64,000 nucleotides of DNA from Buddleja alternifolia (Eukaryota > Streptophyta > Magnoliopsida > Lamiales > Scrophulariaceae): positions 17,406,568 to 17,470,567 of the forward strand of contig CM033400.1 in NCBI GenBank assembly GCA_019426215.1, given 5' to 3'. How positions within the stretch are numbered: the first letter of the stretch is position 1; each line of letters starts with the position of its first letter. The notes below the pieces were generated by a model. That model was given only the letters and a program-made list of their open reading frames with translations. It was not told where the DNA came from and did no database searches. The translations under genes and the position numbers were made by a program. Positions 10,436-21,177 of this stretch are shown in pieces.

Positions 10436-11300
10436 ATGGTTAATAACCCGTTGTCAGTACTGCTTGAAAAGAATGTCCTCACTAGACCGAACTTTGCTGA
10501 CTGGCTCAGAAACTTAAGGATTGTTCTTAGTTTAGAGTCACTGGACTATGTGCTTGAGGTCAACCGTCCTCCTATACTTGGGGAAGATGTTGATGAGGAC
10601 ATGCAAGATAACTATAACACGTGGATCAAGGATGATATCTGTGTTAAGGGTTATATGCTCGACTCCATGAACAATGAGTTGCAGTGATCACATGAAAACA
10701 TGGAGGATGCTAGAGCTGTATTGCTGCACCTCAAAGAGTTGTATGGAGAGCACAGTAGGACTGTTTGGTATGACATATCGAGGGAGCTCTTTGAAGCTAG
10801 GATGGGTGAAGGAGAGGATGTGGGAAATCATGTTCTGAAAATCATTTCCAAGATTGAGAGATTGGAGGCTCTTGACTTTACCATGGATTTCCACCTTCAA
10901 ACTGACCTCATTCTTCAATCACTTCCTAAATCCTTTTCACAATTTATTGTGAACTTCAACATAAATGAGGTTGAGTGCACATTAGTTGGGCTATTGAACA
11001 AGCTCTCATACTCAGGGACAAATCAAGACCAAGGGGCTTGCTTTAGCCATTTCTACTGCGAGTCTTCGAGGTTATCAAAGCCCTACAAGAAGAAGAAATC
11101 CAAAGGCAAAAGCAACTGGGAATATCCAAGGCCTCGAATGACATAGGGAAAGGCAAGGCACCTAGGGTTAAGAAGCTCAAGGGCAGGGGCCCAAAAAAGA
11201 CAGACATTGGCCTTCATTACTGTGAGACGGGACATTGGAAGCGTGACTGTCCTAAGCTAAAAGCTAAGAGTGCTTCAGGTATAGAACTTAATGTTTTAGA
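10436..11300 (+). pseudogene. copia gag (nonsense and frameshift)
   Basis: Starts MVNNPLSVLLEKNVLTRPNF and continues with FADWLRNLRIVLSLESLDYVLEV, the conserved copia Gag head. A TGA at 10685 interrupts the LQxSHENMEDARAVLLHLKEL region in the same frame. The middle has LQTDLILQSLPKSFSQFIVNFN. A frameshift near 11110-11130 precedes the zinc knuckle, where the first Cys of CX2CX4HX4C is Leu (LHYCETGHWKRDC). Gag would have formed the particle and bound RNA; this copy cannot. Confidence 0.85.
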
Positions 11301-11571
11301 AACAAATTGTTCTGTGGCTATTTTTTCTACTTCCTGGATTCTAGACTCTGGGGCTAGTGCTCATGTATGTATTTTGAATCAGGATCTGGAAAAAAGTAAG
11401 AAGCTGGAGGATCAAGAAATGGTGATCAATATTGGCAGCGGACATAGTGTAGAGGCCACTCACATTGGATCCACTTCTATTACTTTATTATCTGGACATT
11501 TAATTATTTTGGATGACGGCTCGTTTTGCCCAATGGGCTTAAGAATATTGTTTCAATTCCTGCTTAGTTAG
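11301..11571 (+). pseudogene. copia protease fragment
   Basis: Shows the retroviral-type aspartic protease active site SWILDSGASAHVC, then a GSGHSVEATHIGSTSITL flap-side stretch. It is offset from the gag frame by a frameshift and ends at a TAG at 11569-11571. The peptidase would release Gag, RT and integrase from the polyprotein. Confidence 0.82.
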
Positions 11572-11639
11572 GAAAGGTTATTTGCTTTCCTTTATGAACA
11601 ATTTGGTACGATTTATTTTAGAAATAAATGTGTTGGCAC

Positions 11640-12475
11640 TGCATCTTTGATCAATGGGTTGTATTATCTTAATGTCCAAAATAAATGCACTTCAAATGCT
11701 AGGACAAGGAAACGTGGTATGTCTGAAACAAATCAAAAACTAATATGGCATCTGAGACTAGGTCATGCCGGGGAATTCAAGATCTACGAGTTGGAGAAAA
11801 ATGGACTTATAGGTCCTTTGGGGTCAGACCCTTATCCCACTTGTGAATCTTGCCTTTTGGGCAAGATGACTCATTCCCCTTTCACAGGGGACTTTGAAAG
11901 AGCCACTAAAGTTTTAGGTTTAATACATACTGATTTTTGTGGGCCTTCCGGGAAAGTGGCTCGAGGAGGTTTTCAGTACTTCATTACATTCACAGACGAC
12001 CATTCTATGTATGGTCTGGTGTACTTAATGAATGACAAGTCTGAATCCATTGAATGGTTTAAGGAATTCAAAGCTTTGGTTGAAAACCAGACTGGGCGAC
12101 GTAGCAAGACACTTTGATCCGATCCACGTGGTGAGTATATGAGCGCCAAATTTGACGAGTTCTTAAGAGAATATGGCATAATTTTAGAACTAACTTCTGA
12201 GGCGACTCCACAATTGAATGCGGTAACCGAGCATCGAAACCGAACACTGTTGGACATGGTTTCCATGCTCAGTTACACGGATCTACCCATCTCACTGTGG
12301 GGTCATGCACTGCTTACAGCTACACACATCTTGAACAAATGCCCCTCCAAATCTGTTCTAAAAATGTCATATGAGATGTGGTGTGAGAGGAAACCTAGTC
12401 TGAAATACATTAGAATACGGGGTTGCCTCACATATGTAAAGAAGACAAAGGTAGAGAAATAGGAGGCTAGGTCCT
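11640..12475 (+). pseudogene. copia integrase (nonsense-disrupted)
   Basis: The pre-integrase zinc module is LIWHLRLGHAGEFKIYEL with CESCLLGK. The core follows: LIHTDFCGPSGKVARGG, FITFTDDHSMYGLVYL, then a TGA at about 12115 replacing Arg of TLRSDxxGEYMS. Next comes PQLNAVTEHRNRTLLDM with the catalytic Glu and LWGHALLTATHILNKCPSK. The Gly of PQLNGVAE is Ala here. A TAG near 12460 ends the recognisable C-terminal part. The pieces share one frame, so damage here is mainly point nonsense. Confidence 0.85.
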
Positions 12476-12799
12476 TAATGGATGATTCATTGGTTATCCA
12501 GAGGATTCTATGGGATACCTCTTTTACCTGCATGATGATCAGATAATCATTGTAGCGTTACAGGTATCTTTCATGAAGAACAATTTATTCAAGAGGGAGG
12601 AGCGTGTACAAAGATTGTTCTGGAAGAACAAGATGGAACTCCTATAGAGAACACTATTCAGGAGACCCGAACTGAAACAACCTTGACACAACCGTCAAAG
12701 CGTCGGTCTACTAGAGTATCTCAGCCACCACAGAGATATGGTTATCTGCTACAAGGAGAGCATAATTGGTATGTCGTGGCAGAAGAAAACCGTGGAGAT

Positions 12800-13915
12800 G
12801 ATCCCACTAACTATGACCAAGCGATGACGGATATGGATTCCAAAAATAGCCTGAAGCTATGAAAGCAGAGATGGATTCGATGTATTTGAATCAAGTCTGG
12901 ACTCTAACAGATCGCCTCATTGGTATTGTACCCATTGGTAGCAAATGAATCTATAAGAGAAAGATTGGTCCGGATGGCAAGGTTGATACCTATAAGGTCA
13001 GGCTAGTAGCAAAAGGGTATAGTCGAAAGGAGGGCATTGACTATGAGGACATTTTTTTGCCTGTTGCCATGATCAAATCCATCAGGGTTCTGCATGCCAC
13101 AGCTGCACACCTAGATTATGAAATTTGGCAAATGGATATGAAGACCGCATTCTTGAATGGATTCCTCGAGGAGGATATGTACATGGAACAACCCAAGGGT
13201 TTCATATACGATGCAGATTTTCATAAGGTTTGTAAACTGAATAGGTCCATTTATAGACTTAAACAGGCCTCTCGCAGTTGCAATCTTCAATTTGATGAAG
13301 AAGTTAGAACCATGGCTTCAACAAAAATGAAGATGAACCGTGTGTCTATAAAAAGGTCAGTGGGTGCAAGATGTCATTCCTGGTACTATATGTAGATAAC
13401 ATTCTACTTATAAGAAATGATATAGGCTCATTGAATGCAGTCAAGACATGGCTTTCAAGCACATTCTCCATGAAAGACTTGGGAGAAGCTACCTACATCC
13501 TTGGAATTCATATCTACAGGGATAGAGCGAATAGGACAATAGGACTCTCCCAAGCCGACCTAGAGAAAGTCCTAAAGCAATTTGAGATGGAAAACTCTAA
13601 GATAGGTCTTTTGACCATGAGACATGGAATTCATTTCTCTAAATCCATGAATCCTCAAAGTGAGGAGGATCGAAAAGAGATGAGCATCCTACCCTATTCC
13701 TCAGTAGTAGGTAGTCTCATGTATGCGATATGCACGAGACCAGACCTTGCTTACGCAGTAAGAGTTGTAAGTAAGTTTCAAGCTAACCCAGGCAAAGAGC
13801 ATTGGATTACAGTGAAATGTATCCTGAAGTACTTGAGAAGAACCAAGTATATGCTTCTAATATATGGGAATGGAGAACTGAAAGTGGATGGTTACACTGA
13901 TTCAGATTTTTAGCT
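12800..13915 (+). pseudogene. copia reverse transcriptase (YVDD altered to YVDN)
   Basis: From the acidic linker, RT segments appear in two frames: RLVAKGYSRKEGIDYEDIF, IWQMDMKTAFLNGFLEEDMYMEQP and IYRLKQASRSCN, then after a frameshift near 13350 LVLYVDNILLIRNDIGSL and MKDLGEATYILGIHIYRD. The catalytic YVDD reads YVDN, so one metal-binding Asp is lost in addition to the frameshift. The segment ends at a TAG at 13912-13914, just after the first RNase H residues (VDGYTDSDF). Confidence 0.85.
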
Positions 13916-14350
13916 TGACATCGATAACCGAAAGTCCACTTCTGGGTTTATATTCACTCTCAACGGTGGAGCAGTGTCTTCGAAAGTTCCATGCAAAGAA
14001 CAATTGTCGATTCCACTACTGAGGCTGAATATGTGGCTGCCTCAGAGGCTGCCAAAGAAGCTGTTTGGATCATGAAATTCATGGCAGAACTTCAAGTGGT
14101 TCTTAGCATAGAGCTACCGTTGCCACTATGGTGTGACAACAATGGAGCCATCGCGCAAGCTAGAGAACCAAGGTCTCACAACAAATCTAAACACATAGAG
14201 AGAAGATATCACATCATTCGAGAGATTGTTGGAAGAGGTGACATTCCGTACAGAAAATAGCCTCAACGAACAATGTGGCTGACCCACTCACCAAGCCGTT
14301 ATCGCGGGCGGTGCTAGAGCGACATCTTGAAAAAATGGGTATTAGATAGC
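13915..14350 (+). pseudogene. copia RNase H domain remnant
   Basis: After the TAG and a frameshift, RNase H continues with STTEAEYVAASEAAKEAVW, PLWCDNNGAIAQAREP and KSKHIERRYHIIREIV. Beyond a stop near 14260 it ends with the ADPLTKPLSRAVLERHLEKMGI-type tail seen in separate frames. The enzyme degrades RNA of the RNA-DNA hybrid during reverse transcription. Confidence 0.82.
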
Positions 14351-14370
14351 ATAGCGATTGGCATTGAGTA

Positions 14371-14382
14371 CAAGTGGGAGAT
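14371..14382 (+). promoter_or_regulatory. Polypurine tract
   Basis: CAAGTGGGAGAT lies immediately before the LTR start TGTTAAG, the usual position and sequence for copia plus-strand priming. Confidence 0.85.
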
Positions 14383-15968
14383 TGTTAAGTGTGTGCCTTG
14401 ATGCTAACGCGGAAATAGATTATATAGGGCACTTCATTATGTTGTACAAACATTTTATTCTATTTATAGAACGACAGTTATCCTTCTGTTCATATAAATC
14501 AAGGAGGACTTTCCACTCCTTATGGAATTTGGATATGGCACTGGAAGAGTCTAGTACTAGATCACTTAAAAGGGTTCGCAAGTCGAGAAATCTTAATTGG
14601 GCATTAAAATTTGACTTGTATGACACATGCTCTGACAAGGAGTGTCAGTCGAACACTATTAGATAGTGAGAGCTTGTGCCATAGAAATATATCAATGGAA
14701 ATGATATATTCGAACATGACTCGTAGTAATCCGATCACATGGGTATTTACTCAGTGACTGTCAATGATTGGATTACTGATCATAATAGTATGCATGAGTC
14801 TTAGACCTAAGGGGACACGATCAAAATGCTTGTAGCATTGGATCTGTTATTAGAATAGTTAGACCCGATTCATCCGTTGGTGGGGTCGACCTTGAAGTGC
14901 GATCTCAATGAGACAAGTAGCAATTGTGAAGTGATTGCCAAGATAGGATTCACTATCTCGATAGTAAAAGAGAATGTATCATGTGCAATCATAGGCAAAT
15001 GAAATAACAAGTCTTTGGCTAAAGCAAATAAACTAACTCGTGTGGAACACGGAGGGTAGTTTGGTAATTTCATCTTACTATGATCTATTGCACAGTATCG
15101 AGTCTTGTGAGTTTGACATATTCCATGACTCTCACTCGATCGGGATACGTCAGTGAAGGGCTTATACTCATATGGTATTTATGGTCTAGAGATTCGTATT
15201 GACACAATCATTTCGTACTCGATTAGGCTACAATGTGGGTCCACGGGACTGGCTAGGTGACACCCACATTCTTTGGTGTCCTCCCATTGCCAGTCGAGAC
15301 GAACCTAGAGAGTCGAGCTATGAGAAGTAAACAGGATATCTTTATGTAATCGTTAAGGGCATTTTGGTAATTTGTCATTGGATGGACGAATTAAATAAAA
15401 GGACGAATTGATTTAATTAATTGAATAATTAGATTAAATGATAATTAATTAAATCAATAATTCAAGTATTAAATTAATTAGATTAATTGATTATTTGAAT
15501 TTAAAATAATTGATTAATTAATTAATTAAAAAATAGACTAAGTTGACTGGGCCAACTTAACCCATCTGGGTCGTCCACTAGGGCCCTACGAGGGGCCCAA
15601 AATGGGCCCTAGGGTTTGAGGATTTATTTAATCCTCAAACTCCTAGGTTAAAGAATTTTTTCGTTATCTGCCTAACACGTACAGAAAAGAAAACCCCTCC
15701 TCCTCTTCTCAGCCTAGCCGTCTTTTACCAGGAGAGAGGAATCCAGAGAATTCATGCTTACTTCGCGTGAAGTTCTAAAGATAGTAGTCCCGGGGATTGT
15801 TGTTGTAGATTGTAGATCAAGAATCGAATCACGCTTCAAGCAAGGTAATTCGATTTTATGATTAAAGTTCTTGAAATCTGAAAAATCATCAACAACCATA
15901 AAGTGATTCGACTTTAGGAATCTGACATGTTTTAATTTCTGCTACATTCCGATATAGGATTCCTAACA
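14383..15968 (+). mobile_element. copia 3' LTR
   Basis: A 1586-bp LTR begins TGTTAAGTGTGTGCCTTG and ends CCGATATAGGATTCCTAACA. It contains AT-rich AATTAATTAA stretches (15410-15530), a CT-rich U5-like leader segment and no ORF of note. The sequence after 15968 is the truncated gag of a different, minus-strand copia. Confidence 0.82.
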
Positions 15969-17781
15969 TTAGCACCATCGGGCAGAGTGGAGGGAGGCTC
16001 AGAGTTGAACGCTAGTTTCTAAGCCAATCAAAGTAGTTGGGTCCAGTGAGTTTGTTTGTGTCGAGAATTGTGGAAAGCGGGTTCTTAGCCATCTTAGATA
16101 TCTAGTTATCTACAAATTAAAGCAAAACGGAGATTAAGAGGATGTTTAATACATTATGTGTAGATATGATTTTAAGATCTTTTAATTATAAATTACCTCC
16201 CACTATTTAATTCAAATTCAATAACCTCATTAAAGAATTCGAGAAAAATAATTTTTCTTAGTGAGTTTGAAGTTCGATATAATTAATACATACATTTTAT
16301 GGACACATACATAATAATTAAATAGGTAGATAACACTTGCCAATTACATTTCTATTTAACCCTGAATTATTTTACCTCATATTTCACATAGACCTCAATT
16401 TTATGCGCCCCCATGTTACTCCTATGTTAAGTTAGACCCATCAAACCTACATGTAAATAACTCACCCAAAAAAGTCCACTTGCAATGGTCAACTTAGAGG
16501 ATAAATTATACATGTGCATCTCTATGCTTAGTAATAATCACGGGTTTCTCATTATAGAAAGTCTCACTTGCAATGGTCGACTAATCTACATAAGTAGCAC
16601 CGTCATGCTATTACTTTTTTATGGTAGGCATGGAATATTAAACCCCGTTTAATTTTATCACATATTAGCTTAAAATTAAAATCATAAAGATTTTATAAAC
16701 TTATCAAAATAAGTAAGGGACTTTTAGTTTATTATGAAAGGGTCTTATCATTTTGATTATTTTATCTAAGTCTCTATCCTAAACATGCCCAACAACACAT
16801 GAAAGGAAATAAACCATATCATAAGCATAATCTTAAAAATATGCATCTTATACAAACATGCATCTTATATATAGAATCATGCATATCACAAAATCATGCA
16901 TCACATGCATAAAATCATGCATCTCATACACAAAATATAACAAGGAGATTTTGGGTCATATCTAAATCGATCCTATCTAGAGCCATCAAGGATCAAATGC
17001 CGGCAAGGCGAATAAATGAATAATGGAAAGTAAACATACTTGTACAATCCTAATGGCCTCAAAATTCCATCTGGCATATCAACTCATGAAAGCATATGTA
17101 AATTCTTAATTTACCAAAGATTCCTCATAAATTAAATCAATTTGGAGTTTCTAAATAAAACTTGATTTTTCTAAAAATAAATAATTAAAAACACCATTTA
17201 AATAGAATTTAAATTTATAGAAAAATCAAATACACACAACCTGGTCTGCGAACGTTTCGCATGATATAAAGCGAAAATAAATTCTTCCGAAAAAAAAAAT
17301 TCTCCAAAATTGTGCTTGAGTGGGCGGTTAATATAAGAAACAAGGAATCACTTATTCCCATGCAATTCCAAAGAAAGTCCTCTCAATTTCAATTTCAATT
17401 TCAATTTCTTACCATATGCATAAATCACCAATCGCATAAGTAGTCAACTGTTGATTTAGAGGAATTAGATTTCAAATCTAATACACATGTTTACACGAGC
17501 ATACTCATGGCAGTTCTTCATACATGCATGTGATCAAAACATGTAATAACTGCCCGCTTTCGGTTCGGGTGACGAGTCATGCGCCAGGTGATCAAAACAC
17601 CGCAGCCAATTCGATTTGAATGCAATCAAATTACAAAAATTAATCTCCAGATTTAAACAACTTTTAAAAACTGAAAATATAAAGTTTTTATGAAAATCCC
17701 CAAATCAATGAAATCGATGAATTAATTAATTTTAAATGTGCATCACATGTAACGATTAAAATAAAATAGAGGCATGCCTTA
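15969..17781 (-). mobile_element. copia 5' end: gag start and leader, truncated
   Basis: On the minus strand a Met codon ending at 16092 begins MAKNPLSTILDTNKLTGPN, the copia Gag head; it is cut after about 30 codons by the preceding plus-strand LTR at 15968. The leader from 16093 to 17781 has no ORF. It carries two copies of CACTTGCAATGGTC (near 16478 and 16565) and four CAATTT hexamers at 17383-17408. Its 5' LTR is the first unit of the tandem array to the right. Confidence 0.8.
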
Positions 17782-17794
17782 GGCTCTGATACCA
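17782..17794 (-). promoter_or_regulatory. Primer-binding site, initiator tRNA-Met type
   Basis: Minus strand TGGTATCAGAGCC sits one base from the LTR end at 17796. It is a perfect initiator-Met site, unlike the degenerate TGGTATCAGATG and AGGTATCAGATG sites in the bridges of the array to the right. Confidence 0.9.
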
Positions 17795-18339
17795 CTGTTG
17801 GTAAATATACATGTAGCCTGACTAAGCACAGCGAAAAATTAAAATTTTAGTTTCTAGGATTTAAACAAGCGACTTTATTAATTTTACGGGCTTATCACGT
17901 ATCATAGGCTTGCGCATCTCTATAGTAGTTATTTAAAACTTAAATAAAGAAGATCTTACCTCATTCGATTTTTTGCAAAAATTGAAGAGTTTCTTCTTCC
18001 TTAGCACAAGCTCCCTAACTTGCTCCTCGTTCCTTGAATCAACCGACTCGTTCTTTTCCTTGATGAAGATTGCGAATTTCTCCACCAAAATTCACCCTTG
18101 CCCGGATTCTTGATTCACTTCAGAGACCCAAGTGTTTCTCCTCTAAAATTTATCCACACCCCGAATACCCACTCATTTATAATCTTTAGCTAGGTTGATC
18201 TATAAACGTTTATTCTAACTCTAAGGAATAGTGTAAGGGATTAAGGTGAAAGCAAAAATTACTTCTCTAAATATTTTGGAAGAATTCTTGAATTCAAGAT
18301 TTTGATGAATAATCAAGAACTCAGGAACTCTATCTGAAA

Positions 18340-18354
18340 GGGAGGGAGGGAGGG
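18340..18354 (+). other. (GGGA)4 potential G-quadruplex motif
   Basis: GGGAGGGAGGGAGGG fits G3N1G3N1G3N1G3. It occurs only in the first sub-copy of LTR unit 1; the aligned position in other units reads GGAGAGAGAGAAACG. Confidence 0.7.
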
Positions 18355-19536
18355 AGAGAGATACGATTTTCTATGCAATAGGAAGGAAAATTTTTGGCTT
18401 CAAAAGTCATGTGATTTTCAATTCCTACTAGTCCTATTTATAGAACTAGGTTCTTATAATTCTTTCTCACGTGCATCTCTTCTACATCAAATCTTTTTCA
18501 TGTAGGAATAGAAAACTAATTAATTCCCAACTAGAACTCTTCTATTTTAATTAGTTTTCTTTCTCTCCAAGAAATCTTATTTCCTTCTAGAAGAAAATTA
18601 ATTAAACTCATTTGGTTATTTTTCTTCCAACAAATTTTCCACCAAGGCTATAAAATAAGCCTTTAATAATTAATTCACCCTACATTAAAAGTCACTTCCA
18701 ATTAATTAAATACTTTCTAGACTTAAACTTAATTAAATTGATCTTATCAACTAAATTAATTCATTTATCCAACACTTGAATAAATAAAAGTCTTAATTAA
18801 TTAATCTAATTAATTAATATATTAATTCAATTACTTTGAATTAAATTCCCTTAGTAAGAAATGAATTTGTCCAAGTATTGTGTGTGACCCTTTAGGTTCA
18901 CCAACAAAGTATTAATGGGTTCATAACCTTCATGGTTTAATTTGGACAATTAAATTGTCTTGATTAATTAAACACTTTTAATCAATCATCTTATTATTTA
19001 ATCTCTATTAAATAAAAGATACCCATAAATCAAAGAAAAATCTCTAGAAGTATTTTGAAGACCTAGATGTAGGCGATTCAAAGTGAACCATTCCAATCGC
19101 GCATTTCATGCAAGTGAGATTCTTCCATCAATTAATTTCTCAATTGAATTAAGGATCGAGAAATCTTAATGCTCGAGATCCAAGTAAATTCAATCTTAAT
19201 AATTCAAGTGTGTTTGACTAGTGATTAATTAATTCAATAAACTCATTTTTTAATTAATTACTCAATTGTCTTGGCCAAGGACTAACTGTTTATAATCTTT
19301 ACCTAGGTTGATCTATAAACGTTTATTCTAACTCTAAGGAATAGTGTATGGGATTAAGGTGAAAGCAAAAAATTACTTCTCTTAAGTATTTTGGAAGAAT
19401 TCTTGAATTCAAGATCTTGATGAATAATCAAGAACACAAGAACTTGTATGTGGAGAGAGAGAAACGATTTTCTATGCTAGAGGAACAAAATATTTTGGCT
19501 TCAAAAGTCATTATCCTTTTTGTTCTCTACATGTCC

Positions 19537-19544
19537 TATATATA
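19537..19544 (-). promoter_or_regulatory. Palindromic TATA box of LTR unit 1
   Basis: CCTATATATAGG, with TATATATA at 19537-19544, recurs in units 2 and 3 at the same relative place, inside TAGTCCTATATATAGGAC. On the minus strand a leader-like segment with AGAGAACAAAAAGG follows. It is the best candidate for the LTR transcription start. Confidence 0.6.
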
Positions 19545-21078
19545 GGACTAGGTTCTTGCAATGCTTTTCCATGTAGAACTCTTATACATTAATCCTTTTC
19601 CATGTAGGAATAGAAGACTAATTAATTTCTAAATAGAACTCTTCTATTTTAATTAGTTTCCTTTCTCTCCAAGAAATCTTATTTTCTTTTAGAAGAAAAT
19701 GAATTAAACTCCTTTAGTTATTTTCTTCCACCAAATTTTCGACCAAGACTTAATAAAAGAGTCTTTTAATAATTAATCCACCATACTAGATTAATTAAAA
19801 GTCACTTCCAATTAAATTAAATGCTTTCTAAACTTAAGCTTAATTAAATTGATCTTATCAACTTAATTAATTTATTTATCCAACACTTGAATAAATAAAA
19901 GTCCTAATTAATTAATCTAATTAATTAACATATTAACTCAACTACTTTGAATTAAATTTCCTTAATTAAGAAATGGATTTGTCCGAGTATTGTGTGTGAC
20001 CCTTTAGGTTCACCAACATACTAGGAATGGGTTCATAATCTTTATGATTTAATTTGGACAATTAAATTGTCTCGATTAATTAAACACTTTTAATTAACCA
20101 TCTTATTATTTAATCTCCATTAAATATAAGATACCCATAAATCAAAGAAAAGTTTCTGGTTACTTATCTTGAAGACCTAGAAGTAGGCGATTCAAAGTGA
20201 ACCTTTCCAATCGCGCATTCCATGCAAGTGAGGTTCTTCCATCAACAAATTTTCCAATTGAATTAAGGATCGAGGAATCTTATTGGTCGAGATCCTCGTA
20301 AATTCAATCTTAATAATTCAAGTGTGTTTGACTAGTGATTAATTAATTCAAGAAACTCATTTCTTAATTAATTAATTACTTGTCTTGGCCAAAGACTAAC
20401 TCAGTCAAATCACTTAGAATAGTATAGGAAATTCACTTGTTCATCTAGACATGTGATGGATCCTTCTTTGTCAACACCAACCTCCATATACGAGTCACTA
20501 CACCCAATCACCAGTCCATATGTGTCCTTGTAAAAGAACTGCCACATGAGTCAAAGTGCAGTGAGTCAATATACAAGATTACTGTGATGACTCAAGTCAA
20601 AAACTTAATCTTACACTATCGTGATTAAGAAACACCTAATTCGAGATATATAGAAATAATTCCAATTTAGGAAGTTTCAGTCAGGGCAATCAGTGAACTT
20701 GTTCTCAACAAGCACCCGCGTATGTGCATTTGTGTCAACTACACTAATGTTTATAAAACGAGGCATTCTCTAATTAAGAGTGTGCATCATAGGCGCAACT
20801 ATATCCGAATTATCAATGTCCCATCTTGATAATTCTATGACTTGGATGGTATTTAGAAATCAAAGCCTTAGAGACTTGTTTTATGATATCCATCCAATGA
20901 GATATCAAGTCCCATAGCTATGTGTGAATTCTAGGGACTTCATCATACAGTTATATAACAATATAAACATAAGATGAAGAAATGCCTTTTATTAATATAA
21001 TGTAAAGCGAAATTGTTTATTGCAAGAATAGATAAAGAAAGCTTATCTAGGATTGGCTCGTATGACACTATTCTAACA

Positions 21079-21177
21079 CTAACTCAGTCAAACCACTTAG
21101 AATATTATAGAAAATTCACTTGTTCATCTAAACAAGTGATGAACAATTAGAAATTCATTTGTGTCATCTGATACCAC
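21079..21177. repeat. 99-bp bridge between LTR units 1 and 2
   Basis: Begins CTAACTCAGTCAAACCACTTAG and ends GTGTCATCTGATACCACTG. Roughly its first 60 bp resemble an LTR interior segment (20393-20455). Its far end, read on the minus strand, is a degraded primer-binding site TGGTATCAGATG. There is no polypurine tract and no gag. Confidence 0.85.

Larger units (their letters stand above)
10398..15968 (+). mobile_element. Ty1/copia retrotransposon lacking its 5' LTR
   Basis: Plus-strand order is gag (10436), protease, integrase, RT, RNase H, polypurine tract and 3' LTR (14383-15968). No 5' LTR or good primer-binding site precedes gag: the sequence goes straight from the gypsy fragment into about 38 bp of leader. 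Multiple stops and frameshifts show an old inactive copy, clearly diverged from the minus-strand copia at 1249-9852. Confidence 0.85.
17796..21078 (-). mobile_element. LTR unit 1 of tandem array, with internal 1.1-kb duplication
   Basis: Minus-oriented LTR: starts TGTTAGAATAGTGTCATACG at 21078 and ends CCAACA at 17796. It is 3283 bp instead of about 2170 because 18176-19288 and 19289-20401 are two copies of one LTR interior. The first copy is the more diverged (TATA region TATTTATAG near 18436, GGGA repeats at 18340). The second matches units 2 and 3. The copies meet at 19288, where GGACTAACT runs directly into GTTTATAATC. No coding sequence. Confidence 0.85.
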
